Positions 43,883-53,806 of a stretch of 64,000 nt of DNA are shown piece after piece (positions within the stretch are counted from its first letter, which is position 1; the number at the start of each line of letters is the position of its first letter). The DNA is from Bombiscardovia apis (GTDB lineage Bacteria > Actinomycetota > Actinomycetes > Actinomycetales > Bifidobacteriaceae), in contig NZ_AP026800.1 of assembly GCF_033095945.1 (NCBI RefSeq), forward strand, positions 1,798,001 to 1,862,000. Reading direction: 5' to 3'. The position numbers and the translations under genes are program-made. The notes under the pieces were generated by a model. It saw only the letters and a list, made by a program, of their open reading frames with translations. It made no database searches and had not been told where the DNA came from.

Positions 43883-46558
43883 ATGAGAAACGTGTTAACT
43901 ATCTTCAAACGCGATGTGATGCGTCTGCTGAGAGTGCCCGCGGCTTGGATTATCGTTTTCGGTCTTATCTTTATCCCCCCGCTCTACGCTTGGTTCAACG
44001 TGCTCGGATTCTGGGATCCTTACGGCAATACCACCAACATTCACGTCGCTATTGTGAACGAAGACAAGGGTGCCGACAATGAGCTGATGGGCAAAGTCAA
44101 TCTTGGTAGCCAAATCGTAACCCAGCTCAAGGGCAACCATCAGCTGGGATGGCAATTCGTAGACCGAGACGAAGCCATGAACCAGGTCGAATCCGGCAGG
44201 AGCTACGCAGCCATCGTCATTCCGGGAGACTTTAGCGAGCAACTTACCGGCGTAGTGACCGACCGCAATGCAAGACCCCAACTTGAGTACTTTGTCAACG
44301 AAAAAGCCAATGCGATTGCCACCAAAGTCACGGATACCGGCGCTTCAACTGTAGACAAGCAGGTCAACAACACCTTCGTTTCAACCGCCAGTAAGGTGGT
44401 ATCTTCCGCCGTCAATTCGACCGGCGACGAGCTGAATGCAGCTGGGCAAAAAGCGAGCGACGAAGCTATTTCCGACCTTCTCGCCGTCCGCTCTAATTTG
44501 GCCCAAGTGCGCTCTTCAATTCGCCAAGTAAACGACAAGCTCAACCAGATTCCCTCCCAAACGCAGGAAGCTCGGCAGGCCCTCAAACGCGCGCAGACAG
44601 TCCAAATGAATGCCTCGCAGGGGCTCAACAGCGCCTCTGGTTTACTAGGTCAGACCCAATCTGGCTTGAACGATTTCGTCAACTCATCATCAAACAACCT
44701 CGACCAAGCGTCCAACCTACTCTCCCAAGCCAGCGGGCAAGCCAACATTTCGCTCTCGCAAGTCACCGGCGGCCTCACCGTAGCCAACAGCTCAGTCGGA
44801 GCCATTATCGACAAAGCCCAGAACGCCAACGACACCAACGCTCGACTTATTGCGGACTTGGAGAAACTACAACTGCCCGGCTCTACCGACGTGATTGCCC
44901 AGCTTAAGAAACAGAATGACAACCTCGGACAGTCCATCACCAACTTACAGCAGCTCAACACCGACACTGGCCAGACCATCAGCAAAACGGCATCGCTAGC
45001 AGACACGCTCAACGGCACCGCTCAGGGCACGCTCGCCACCAGCAGTGCCGCCCGCCAAAACATCACGTCTGGTGCCCTCCCCGAGCTCAACAAGGGACTC
45101 AATACGCTCTCCGGGGCCGCGAGTGCTCTAGGAGCAGGCTTGGGCACTCAAGGTACGCTGGCGAGCCAGGCCAACGCCACCCTCGATCAGTTAGACCAAA
45201 CGGCTGCCGCAACGGTCAAATCACTGAGCACCACAGACAGCTATTTGGGCAGCCTTGAAGGCAAGCTCACCACCCTTTCTACCGACATGAGCGCCTTGGG
45301 CTCCTCTAATGCTCTGGCAAAATATTTCGGTTCAGATGGCAAACTCGACGTGGCCAAAGTCGCAGACTTTATGCTCTCCCCCACGGTTCTCGACACAAAA
45401 GTGGTCTACCCAGTGAGCTCCTACGGCTCCGGCATGGCCCCACTCTTCGTGAATCTGTCCCTGTGGGTGGGTGCGTTCATGCTCATGGTCATCGTTAAAC
45501 TCGAAGTCGACGATGAAGATTTGGACAACCCCACACCCGGTGAGCGCTACTGGGGCCGCTGGCTCCTCCTCGCTCCTATGGCTGCAGCTCAGGGCTTGGT
45601 AACAACGGTAGGTTCGGTTCTCATTGGCGTACAGACCGCTTCCATACCGCTCTTTATTCTTACCGCGATGGTAACTTCCTTGGTCTACCTCTCAATTATG
45701 TACGCCCTATCTACCACTTTTATGCACGTAGGTAAGGCTCTCTGTATTGTCTTGGTAATCCTGCAAATTCCGGGCGGTTCGGGCCTCTACCCTATAGAGA
45801 TGATGCCCACCTTCTTCAGGAAGCTCTACCCCTTCTTCCCCTTTACATACTCCATCAACGCCTTCCGAGAGACTATTGGCGGATTCTATGGCAATGATTG
45901 GTGGAAAGACATGGGCAAGCTGCTTATTTTCGCCTTTATCTTCTTTATACTCGGCCTCTTCGGAAGGCCCCGTTTGAACAATCTCAACCGTCTGTTCGCC
46001 CGCGAAATAGCAGCAAGCGACATGATTGTGACCGAGCCCGTCCAGCAGATTTGTCACGAGTTCACGCTCTCCCAGGCCCTCGCCGTGCTGGCCAACAAAG
46101 AAGAGTACCGGCAAGAAATGGTGGCTCGGGCCACGCGTTTTGCCAAGCTGTATCCCAAGCTCAAGCGCGGCGCTCTCATTGCTGCAATTATTGTGCCAGC
46201 TATCTTAGCGCTCACATTCTCCTTCACCAGCGGCACTATGCTAGTAGCTTTGGCTACCTGGATTATCTGGATCTTGGCCATCATCGCCTTCCTGATGACC
46301 ATTGAGATGATGCGAGATAGCGTCGTGCGCCAAATTCGCTTGGGTACCCTAAGTGACCAGGCCATTCGCGGCATGGTATACAACTACGACAAGCCCCGGC
46401 GTAAGCGAGCCAATCTTGAGACCACAGCCAAACCTCGGCAGCAACAGACCCAATCTGACTTAGAAGACACCCTCACCATTCCAGCTCCTCCCCAACCAGA
46501 GGCCAGCGCCACGACTGCTGAGGGTAAGTCTGAAGTCGAGGGAGGCGAGCAGGCATGA
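43883..46558 (+). CDS. YhgE/Pip domain membrane protein (first of pair)
   Basis: 891 residues. One N-terminal helix (about 18-37) with the family start AAWIIVFGLIFIPPLYAWFN, then a large extracytoplasmic part: an ABC-2-like domain (NIHVAIVNEDKGA; FVNEKANAIATKV) and a long helical region rich in Ser/Gln/Asn (about 160-510). Five or six C-terminal helices follow, then a cytoplasmic region with two further helices (about 770-820) and a Gln/Glu-rich tail. AAGAGGA precedes the ATG. The family includes phage-infection protein Pip and ESX-like-secretion components; the role here is unknown. It overlaps the second gene (ATGA). Confidence 0.9.
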   Translation: MRNVLTIFKRDVMRLLRVPAAWIIVFGLIFIPPLYAWFNVLGFWDPYGNTTNIHVAIVNEDKGADNELMGKVNLGSQIVTQLKGNHQLGWQFVDRDEAMNQVESGRSYAAIVIPGDFSEQLTGVVTDRNARPQLEYFVNEKANAIATKVTDTGASTVDKQVNNTFVSTASKVVSSAVNSTGDELNAAGQKASDEAISDLLAVRSNLAQVRSSIRQVNDKLNQIPSQTQEARQALKRAQTVQMNASQGLNSASGLLGQTQSGLNDFVNSSSNNLDQASNLLSQASGQANISLSQVTGGLTVANSSVGAIIDKAQNANDTNARLIADLEKLQLPGSTDVIAQLKKQNDNLGQSITNLQQLNTDTGQTISKTASLADTLNGTAQGTLATSSAARQNITSGALPELNKGLNTLSGAASALGAGLGTQGTLASQANATLDQLDQTAAATVKSLSTTDSYLGSLEGKLTTLSTDMSALGSSNALAKYFGSDGKLDVAKVADFMLSPTVLDTKVVYPVSSYGSGMAPLFVNLSLWVGAFMLMVIVKLEVDDEDLDNPTPGERYWGRWLLLAPMAAAQGLVTTVGSVLIGVQTASIPLFILTAMVTSLVYLSIMYALSTTFMHVGKALCIVLVILQIPGGSGLYPIEMMPTFFRKLYPFFPFTYSINAFRETIGGFYGNDWWKDMGKLLIFAFIFFILGLFGRPRLNNLNRLFAREIAASDMIVTEPVQQICHEFTLSQALAVLANKEEYRQEMVARATRFAKLYPKLKRGALIAAIIVPAILALTFSFTSGTMLVALATWIIWILAIIAFLMTIEMMRDSVVRQIRLGTLSDQAIRGMVYNYDKPRRKRANLETTAKPRQQQTQSDLEDTLTIPAPPQPEASATTAEGKSEVEGGEQA

Positions 46559-48786
46559 AAGCTATATGGAAACTCTTTACCGGTGACATTCGACGGCTCA
46601 CATCGAACGTCGTCTCCATGATTATTGCAATCGGTCTCATCGTTATCCCAGGCCTTTTTACTTGGTTTAACGTGGCCGCCAGCTGGGATCCTTTCTCCAA
46701 TACCGCAAATCTTAAGTTTGCCGTTGCGAACGTCGACAAGGGTTATAAGTCCGACCTTATTCCGGTGAAAATCACTGTGGGCGACACCGTAGTTAACGAA
46801 CTGCGTGCCAACAGCCAGTTGGACTGGACCTTCACCTCGCAAGAAGACGCTATCGACGGTACCAAATCAGGCAAATACTACGCTTCGGTCATCATTCCCG
46901 AAGACTTTAGTAAAGACATGATGACCTTCTTCGCTGCCGATGTGCAACATGCCAAGCTCACCTATTACACGAATGAGAAAACGAACGCGCTAGCGCCTAA
47001 GGTGACGGGCCAAGGCGCCGATCAAGTGTCAGGTCAAATCAACGAGATGTTCGCCAAAACGATTACTGGCACCGCTCTCTCTATCGCCTCGCAACTAGCT
47101 GACCAGCTCAACAAACCCGAGGCAAAAGACCAGCTCGCTTCCTTCTCTGGCAACCTAGAATCCTTCTCCAAAGACATGACCCAGGCTGCCCAACTCCTCG
47201 ACTCTTTTAGCGCCTTAGGCAACGGAGCGCAAGCCCTTATCGACTCCTCTAACCAGATGACAGGCAGTCTCTCTTCCAGCGCTAATCAGGCTGGCAATAA
47301 TCTCAAGGATGCCAAAAACGGGGTTAAAGATGTCTCAGGTGCCCTTAACAGCACCGCAGACACCCTCAGCCAGGCGCTTTCGCAATCGAGTTCATCCTTC
47401 GCTTCGGTCGGGCAAAGCATCGATTCTACCTTCGATTCTGCTGGGCGCACGGTGGGCGACGTTTCAAAGAGCATTCGCCACCAGGCTGATTTGGTAGACC
47501 AGCAAATCGACAAATACCAGCAATTGCGCGACACTATTGCCAAGCTTCCCGCTTCAGTCACTATTCAGGGCGACCACGGCTCGGTCACTGTGGGCGGTCA
47601 GGTGGCCGTTAATGGGCAAGATGCAAAAGACCTCGTCGTGCAGGGCATGGATAAGGTACTCACCCAGCTACGGGCATTGAGTAGTTCCCTGAACTCGACC
47701 GCGCAAAACTTACTCAGCAAGGATCAAGACCGCGAACAACAACGCAAGGAAATCAAAGATTTAGCTCAGCAGGCCAAGGCCAGCGTCGATGGAGTAAAGG
47801 GCGATTACAATAGCAAGCTCAAACCTGATCTCGACCAGATTATTAGCTCTGTCAACCAAACTACCGCAATGGTGGATCAGAGCTCTGGCCAGCTCACCAG
47901 CACTTTTGACAAACTGTCAAAAGCCACCGATGGCGCTAAAAATGATGTCGACAAGGTGCAGCAGGTGCTCAATAGCATGTCTGCCCAGCTCAACAAGGCC
48001 AGCGGCAAACTGAGCGATTTCAGCACTAGCCTCACCAACGCTCTCAACAGCGGTGACATGGACACGGTGCGCCAAGTCTTGGACCGCGACCCCGATGCAA
48101 TGGCCGCCACACTTGCCGCACCAGTCAAACTCAAGCGTACGGCCTTATACCCAGTTTCCAACTTCGGCACTGCTTTAACGCCTTTCTATACCTTCGTTCC
48201 GCTCTGGGTGGGGTCCTTGCTCCTTGCTGTAACACTCAAAATTACCGTATCTCGCAAGACTCGCGCAGCTCTAGGAGACCCCAAGCCCCATCAGCTCTTC
48301 CTCGGGCACTACGGCATTTTCGCCCTTCTCTCACTGCTGCAGGCAACCTTCTCCTGCGCTGGCACCCTCCTCTTCTTGGGGGTCGAAGCGGTTCATCCTT
48401 GGCTCTTCATGGCTTCCAGTTGGATTAGCGCCTTAGTGTATTCCTTCTTTGTGTACACGCTCGTGGCATCCTTTGGCAACGTTGGTAAAGCCATAGGCGT
48501 GATTATCCTCGTTATGCAAATCTCCGGCTCTGGCGGCGCCTACCCCTTGCAAGTGTTGCCCGGCTTCGTCTCGGCGGTCAATCCTTACCTGCCTGCCACC
48601 CACTCGATTCAGGCCATGCGCGCCGCAATCGCCGGCATCTACATGAATGACTTCTGGATGGAAATGGGCAAGCTCCTCCTCTTCGTACCACCTATGCTGA
48701 TTCTGGGCCTCTTCCTAAGAAAGCCCCTCGTCAAGTTCAACCAATGGACGGTAGCGAAGGTAGAAACCACCAAGCTCATGGGCTAA
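46555..48786 (+). CDS. YhgE/Pip domain membrane protein (second of pair)
   Basis: 743 residues. The same architecture without the C-terminal extension: helix 1 (VVSMIIAIGLIVIPGLFTWFN, in part), domain with KFAVANVDKGYK and YTNEKTNALAPKV, a helical stalk of about 350 residues with repeated Ser/Gln patterns, then six transmembrane helices (LWVGSLLLAV to MLILGLFL). Start and previous stop overlap (ATGA), so the two are co-translated and may form a heteromer. No TetR-type regulator, commonly found with such genes, is nearby. Confidence 0.9.
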   Translation: MKAIWKLFTGDIRRLTSNVVSMIIAIGLIVIPGLFTWFNVAASWDPFSNTANLKFAVANVDKGYKSDLIPVKITVGDTVVNELRANSQLDWTFTSQEDAIDGTKSGKYYASVIIPEDFSKDMMTFFAADVQHAKLTYYTNEKTNALAPKVTGQGADQVSGQINEMFAKTITGTALSIASQLADQLNKPEAKDQLASFSGNLESFSKDMTQAAQLLDSFSALGNGAQALIDSSNQMTGSLSSSANQAGNNLKDAKNGVKDVSGALNSTADTLSQALSQSSSSFASVGQSIDSTFDSAGRTVGDVSKSIRHQADLVDQQIDKYQQLRDTIAKLPASVTIQGDHGSVTVGGQVAVNGQDAKDLVVQGMDKVLTQLRALSSSLNSTAQNLLSKDQDREQQRKEIKDLAQQAKASVDGVKGDYNSKLKPDLDQIISSVNQTTAMVDQSSGQLTSTFDKLSKATDGAKNDVDKVQQVLNSMSAQLNKASGKLSDFSTSLTNALNSGDMDTVRQVLDRDPDAMAATLAAPVKLKRTALYPVSNFGTALTPFYTFVPLWVGSLLLAVTLKITVSRKTRAALGDPKPHQLFLGHYGIFALLSLLQATFSCAGTLLFLGVEAVHPWLFMASSWISALVYSFFVYTLVASFGNVGKAIGVIILVMQISGSGGAYPLQVLPGFVSAVNPYLPATHSIQAMRAAIAGIYMNDFWMEMGKLLLFVPPMLILGLFLRKPLVKFNQWTVAKVETTKLMG

Positions 48787-48822
48787 AATAGCCGCTACCG
48801 CACACGTCTGGTCTGTTAAAGC

Positions 48823-51800
48823 TCAGTTCTGCGCTTCGGCTTCTAACCCGTCGAGGATATCCTTTGTATATTTAGCGTGGCCCCAATCTTGTTTACTCCC
48901 GATTACGTATAAGCGACGTTTTGCCCGAGAAACAGCCACGTTGAGTAAGTTGGGGCTATTATTCACCCAATCACGGGAGCCAGCGCCTGCACGTCCACTT
49001 TTACTACCAAGCACCAGAAACACTACATCGGCCTCGCGCCCCTGTGATGTGTGAACCGTTCCAGCCTGCTTTCCGGCGGTGTGCTTTTCTTTCTGGGAAG
49101 ATCCCTTATATGAGAGTCTCACTGCCTTTTCGAATACACTCTGCAATTCCCGCGATACAGCTTTGAACGGTGCAATCACAAGGATATTACTAGGCTCAAT
49201 ACCGCCTTCTATTAAGTCCTTAAGCCTTTTCTCGAGCTCGATACCTTCTGCAGGTCTCCACTGGCTCGAGCAATGCTCATTCTGTTTAGGCGGCACATCG
49301 TACCAGCAAGAGGTGGGAAGCTCGCCGCCTGCCTTGTCGCCCAGCGTATATTGGCAAGATTTGTGTGCAGGGCCAACCCGTACCATCCGATCTGAATACG
49401 CCATTTTATTGACGATAGAAAACATAGGCTCATCACAACGTCGGTGTACCGTCAAGGGCATACCGAGCCAGTGTCCGCTTACGCCATCTTGCGTGCCATA
49501 AGAAGTTTGGTAGTCTACCATCTCTTGCATATTCCCGGATTCGAGACCTATCTGGATGTTATGTGTGTCCGCAAGCAATTCTCGCATTTGCACGGGTAAA
49601 GTGTCCACTGGCTCTAACTGCATGGGATCGCCCACAGCTACCGCATGTTGCACCCGTTGAAGAAGCCCAGCAGCAGACTGTGGCGAAGCTTGGCCCGCTT
49701 CGTCGATAATGGCCCAGCCCAGAGCCTCCCTACCCAATCCTGTGAACATCTTAGAAATGGAAGCAAACGACGACGATACGACCGGTACCACGAGGAAGAA
49801 GGTCTGCCAGGCGATCAATCGCTCTTCTGAGGAATAGTTGGAAGACAGAATCACTTTACTCGCCAACCGCAAATTCTCGTAGAACCTATCTGCGGCACCT
49901 AAGACCAGTTCTTGATGCAGAGCCAAAGCAGCAATGAAAACTTTAGTCCGAGCTTCATTCCACTCCTCATCAACCCATCGGACACTCTTATCATCGAGCC
50001 GAGAAGTATGCTTCTCCTGCTTTTGATATTCCTGAATTCGCATTTCCAATTGTGCCAGCTGTTCACTCAAGGACTCTTTTTTACTCAGCTGAGTTGGCAA
50101 CCATTGATCGCAACTGAGAATATTGTTTTGCAGTTCGAACTGTTCATTACCCACGCGGCCAACCGCGGAGCAAAGTTCTTGTCTCTTACGCATTGACTGT
50201 TGCATGGTGGTGTATAAAGCTAGCTCTTTTTCTCTGCGGCTCTTGCTATGAATGAAGCCACTAATCGGGTGAGCTTTCCAATATTGCAGATAAGCATTGT
50301 ACTCACATTCGGATGAGTTAGACTCCTCTATAGCGGCGTCAGCACGACCCTTAGCTTCGAGGAGCTCTCTGTCCTTGACTTTTATTTGCTCTTTGTACTC
50401 CTTCAGCGCCCCACGCACATCTTCTATTTGTTTGCTTAGGCCACTCAGTTCCTGCTTGAGTCGCTCCACTTCTTCAAAGAACTGGTCCGGATTGCGGTCA
50501 AAAGCAAAACGCTCTTCTCTCTCATTGCGTAGCTTTTGTTCTTCTTGCATCGCTGAGGCGAAGGCCTGCTTTGCTCTATTCCAACCTTGGTTAGTGTTAG
50601 TTCGTGCCTTGGCTAGAGGTTGCAAAATATCGTATACGAGGCTTTTCTCGAACGGTTTAACGAAAGCGCTCTTATTGCTGCTGTTACCTAACACAGCCGC
50701 TAAGAGGCTCCAAACCGTTTGATTTTTCTGCCGAGGCGCAGAAGAGTTTTGCTTATTCTTTTTTTCAGCATTAGCCTCTTGTATTGCTTCGGCCACTCGG
50801 TAAAACGCAAAGCCGCCCTTAGGGTTACCATAAGTATCTGTGATGTATGACTGCCACTTAGGCGCAATGGCATCTAAGCTCGGTAAATCTTCACTGACAT
50901 TTTCGACAGCTTTATTATTATTTGAAGCTACTACAATTTCATAGCCAGTTACGCTTGAATCGAGAAGCCAATATCTGAGCGACTTGTCTTCATCAGTTCT
51001 GCGCGCGTCTTTTGCCGCGATGAAAATATCTGCGGGGCAATTGAACCGAACGAGTTGCTCCGCGCGCGCAACAATTATTTGCGCAACGACATCCTTAAGT
51101 AGAGTCGTTTTCCCCGTTCCAGGAGGGCCATTCACCCCCAACAGCGCGGTATTCTCATAATTGTTTTTAGCAGCGCTAATTATATTTACAGCCACTTGCT
51201 GGCCTGCGGACTGAAACTGATTGCTATCACTTGGCCAGCGCCCCGGCGGTATATGCACTGGATGTATGACTTCATCGAGTAATTGTCCGTCTGGATCCTG
51301 CCGTAGGTCAAAGTGTTCAGGGTGTTCTTGGGCCAAATACTGCTTTGCCGACCTCGATAGTAGACTGTGGCCTCCGTCATGTAATCGTTTGAGGTCGGTT
51401 AGATAGAACGAATCCATCATCGGAGTCGCAGAGGTTGCTAAATCAGGCACGAAATCGCAGACAATTTCATCTGCTAATACGGGGAATCCATCTTTTGCTG
51501 AGTATAAGGGCGATGTTTTTATATCTTCTTCACTAATGCTCAAACCTGAAGAGACCCACGAAATGATGTTGCCAACAACCTCATCTGTTGTAACGAAAGC
51601 ATCATTATTGCCGTCACGCCTTTGTGCGTACTGATTAAAGGATAGCTGGACGGTCCTGACTGCATCATCGAGTTCTTCAACTTGAGGCCATCCAGTTGGG
51701 CACTGCGGCCACTGCTGATGGTTAAACAAGCACGATACGGCTTTCGCATATTGAGAAATCGTCAAAGATTGAGGCACGAGGCTTCCATCGTCTTTGACCA

Positions 51801-52674
51801 TAAAAGTCATCAGGGAAGCTATAGACCCACGCAAGCTTGAGCGATGAGCATTGCGCTCACTCAACTCTTGCAACACTTCATTCTGCCCTATTGCTTCAGA
51901 AGGCGAGAGCTCTCGCACCATTTTTGCAGCTCTAAGCAAGGCATTAAAAACCGTCTGTTGGTTGATACCTGTCTGTATTTGGAAATATTCATGCTTCAAC
52001 CAATGGGCCGAATTATGTTGCGAGAAAAGAATGTCTAAACTTTGTTCAGAAGAAGAGAAAGTTCTCCCAACGGTTCTAACCCAACTCTTACTCGAATAAT
52101 TCTTCCCATAATTTTTGCTATACATTGCGCTCACACAGCCTGGCAGGTCAACCACTTCAGCAATTTGAGCCGCTGCGTCTATCAAAAACTGGACAATTGC
52201 GTCTGATAGCAGCGTTCCTGCGGGGAGTTCATCCAGTCCATCTGTCAGTTGTAGCCAATCCTTTTTAGATTGTTGGGCTACAGCAGTCAGCGAAGTCGCG
52301 TCCAGTTTCACTCTTTGAGGCCGCGTATTAATCCACCGTTCGAGAGCTTGCTCATAGGAAAATGGGGCTGAAAGCCGGGCTCGCATATCTGTTTGCAGCC
52401 GATAAATCGTGCCCCTCTGCAAATCTCGATATTGTTCGGCCCAAGAAGTGCGCTTACTTGATCGAGTGCCTATTATAAGAGTAGATTGAAGCTTCCCCCA
52501 CGGAATCCCACTATTATTGAGCCGAGCACTCCCATAACGTCTGTTCTTAGTATCGTTACCCAACTGGCGCAGACTAATACGATTCTGCTTATGCCAAGTC
52601 TGCGGCGAGAATAACTCAATTGCGCACCAGTAACTTAATACATCGCGCGTATGCTGATCGTCCTGTGAGCCCAT
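48823..52674 (-). CDS. Large superfamily 1 (DNA2/NAM7/Upf1-like) helicase, orphan
   Basis: 1283 residues. The first 500 residues match nothing I recognise. The helicase core then begins with Walker A GPPGTGKTTLL (about 517-527), is split by an insertion of about 300 residues rich in Glu/Lys/Gln with coiled-coil character (about 700-880), and resumes with IIDEAGQASP (about 990), GDPMQLEP, and the motif VI region VHTSQGREADVVFLVLG and NVAVSRAKRRLYVIG. No nuclease motif (PLD HxK, PD-D/ExK) was spotted. Alone on its strand between convergent and unrelated genes; by eye more AT-rich with different codon choice. Proteins of this class occur as anti-phage or stress helicases, but the function here is unknown. 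Confidence 0.87.
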   Translation of the reverse strand: MGSQDDQHTRDVLSYWCAIELFSPQTWHKQNRISLRQLGNDTKNRRYGSARLNNSGIPWGKLQSTLIIGTRSSKRTSWAEQYRDLQRGTIYRLQTDMRARLSAPFSYEQALERWINTRPQRVKLDATSLTAVAQQSKKDWLQLTDGLDELPAGTLLSDAIVQFLIDAAAQIAEVVDLPGCVSAMYSKNYGKNYSSKSWVRTVGRTFSSSEQSLDILFSQHNSAHWLKHEYFQIQTGINQQTVFNALLRAAKMVRELSPSEAIGQNEVLQELSERNAHRSSLRGSIASLMTFMVKDDGSLVPQSLTISQYAKAVSCLFNHQQWPQCPTGWPQVEELDDAVRTVQLSFNQYAQRRDGNNDAFVTTDEVVGNIISWVSSGLSISEEDIKTSPLYSAKDGFPVLADEIVCDFVPDLATSATPMMDSFYLTDLKRLHDGGHSLLSRSAKQYLAQEHPEHFDLRQDPDGQLLDEVIHPVHIPPGRWPSDSNQFQSAGQQVAVNIISAAKNNYENTALLGVNGPPGTGKTTLLKDVVAQIIVARAEQLVRFNCPADIFIAAKDARRTDEDKSLRYWLLDSSVTGYEIVVASNNNKAVENVSEDLPSLDAIAPKWQSYITDTYGNPKGGFAFYRVAEAIQEANAEKKNKQNSSAPRQKNQTVWSLLAAVLGNSSNKSAFVKPFEKSLVYDILQPLAKARTNTNQGWNRAKQAFASAMQEEQKLRNEREERFAFDRNPDQFFEEVERLKQELSGLSKQIEDVRGALKEYKEQIKVKDRELLEAKGRADAAIEESNSSECEYNAYLQYWKAHPISGFIHSKSRREKELALYTTMQQSMRKRQELCSAVGRVGNEQFELQNNILSCDQWLPTQLSKKESLSEQLAQLEMRIQEYQKQEKHTSRLDDKSVRWVDEEWNEARTKVFIAALALHQELVLGAADRFYENLRLASKVILSSNYSSEERLIAWQTFFLVVPVVSSSFASISKMFTGLGREALGWAIIDEAGQASPQSAAGLLQRVQHAVAVGDPMQLEPVDTLPVQMRELLADTHNIQIGLESGNMQEMVDYQTSYGTQDGVSGHWLGMPLTVHRRCDEPMFSIVNKMAYSDRMVRVGPAHKSCQYTLGDKAGGELPTSCWYDVPPKQNEHCSSQWRPAEGIELEKRLKDLIEGGIEPSNILVIAPFKAVSRELQSVFEKAVRLSYKGSSQKEKHTAGKQAGTVHTSQGREADVVFLVLGSKSGRAGAGSRDWVNNSPNLLNVAVSRAKRRLYVIGSKQDWGHAKYTKDILDGLEAEAQN

Positions 52675-52807
52675 AAGTCAAGCATGCGGAATACTCAGGA
52701 CAAGCGCAGATCAATCAATCCATCGCAACAGCGCAGGCTCTAAAACGCTCCACGGTCTTCGGTAGCGCTGTGCAGCATGATTTCAGCCTTTGATACTGCA
52801 CTCAATT

Positions 52808-53164
52808 TTAGTGCTTGCTGAGGGAATCATGGTAGATGCTGATTTTGCTATCGAGGTAAGCTATTTCTCCTTGGATGTGCGCTAACTGCTCTTGAAGCAC
52901 TGCTCGTTGTGCGTCGAGCATGGATAAACGCTCAACTATTGTTGAATCGCCGTGGCGGCGCAGTTGAGCGTATTGTTCAATGTCTCGCAAAGGCATTCCT
53001 ATCTCTAGCACACGCTGCACGAAGGCAATCCACTGCATGTCTTGCTCGCTATATTCCCGATAGCCCTGCACGTTTCGGTTGGGCTGAAGTATGCCCCGCC
53101 GCTCGTAATATCGCAGGGTCGAAATAGGCAGATGTGTTTCCCGTGAAACATCGCTAATACGCAT
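52808..53164 (-). CDS. MerR-family transcriptional regulator
   Basis: 118 residues from the ATG at 53164 (MRISDVSRET). The MerR helix-turn-helix is complete (HLPISTLRYYERRGIL, then GYREYSEQD), followed by a long dimerisation helix; no metal-binding cysteines are present, so it belongs to the organic-stress/AdhR-type branch. Divergent from the carboxymuconolactone-decarboxylase gene, which it probably controls. Confidence 0.9.
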   Translation of the reverse strand: MRISDVSRETHLPISTLRYYERRGILQPNRNVQGYREYSEQDMQWIAFVQRVLEIGMPLRDIEQYAQLRRHGDSTIVERLSMLDAQRAVLQEQLAHIQGEIAYLDSKISIYHDSLSKH

Positions 53165-53180
53165 GATCAACCCCACTTAA

Positions 53181-53220
53181 CTTGCCCTCAACCTTGGTTC
53201 ATACCCTACCTTGATAATCA
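53181..53220. promoter_or_regulatory. Probable MerR-regulator operator
   Basis: The 89-base divergent gap contains TTGCCC, a small dyad AACC-TT-GGTT (53190-53199) and GATAAT. MerR regulators bind dyads within long promoter spacers; the exact layout here is unclear. Confidence 0.35.
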
Positions 53221-53253
53221 CAGCAGCGAAAGCCGTTGCTCAGGAAGGCAATT

Positions 53254-53643
53254 ATGGTTGAACAAACGCGCTTTGAAGCAGGTTCACAGGCTCTCGCAGA
53301 TATTGACGGAGCAGGCGGTCAAGCAGTCGTTGATTCCCTGCAAGATATAGCTCCCGACTTGGGGCGTTGGATTGTTGAGTTCGCTTTTGGAGACATCTAC
53401 ACCCGCACCGCTATCAGCTCCCAACAGCGCGAACTCGTCACTCTCGGCAGCCTTGTCACCCAAGGCGATACAGCTCCTCAACTCACAGTTCACATTCAAG
53501 GGGCTCTCAACGTGGGGCTAAGTCAAGAACAAGTCGTTGAAGCAATCTTGCAATGCGTTCCCTACGTCGGTTTCCCCCGAGTTATCAACGCTATACATGT
53601 AGCCCGCACAGTCTTCACCAAGCCTGCCCGCCGAGCAGTCTAG
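53254..53643 (+). CDS. Carboxymuconolactone decarboxylase-family protein
   Basis: 129 residues from the ATG at 53254 with AGGAAGG upstream. The AhpD-like fold words are seen: FAFGDIYTR, SSQQRELVTLGSLVTQG, QLTVHIQGALNVGLS and VVEAILQCVPYVGFPR. It has no CxxC pair, so alkylhydroperoxidase activity is doubtful; gamma-carboxymuconolactone-decarboxylase-like proteins of this size often sit beside MerR regulators in stress responses. Substrate unknown. Confidence 0.9.
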   Translation: MVEQTRFEAGSQALADIDGAGGQAVVDSLQDIAPDLGRWIVEFAFGDIYTRTAISSQQRELVTLGSLVTQGDTAPQLTVHIQGALNVGLSQEQVVEAILQCVPYVGFPRVINAIHVARTVFTKPARRAV

Positions 53644-53806
53644 CTTCAATACAGCGTTCTCCTCCCCGCCTGAGCAGCCGTGAAAACATCTACCTTTCGT
53701 AGCGAAGCTGGGCGGGCATAACTGTTAAACTAGACCGCACTAAGGTTTTCTAGCCATTGCAGCTGTTACACAACGACAGCAGCGCTCTACAGACTTGGAT
53801 ACTGCT

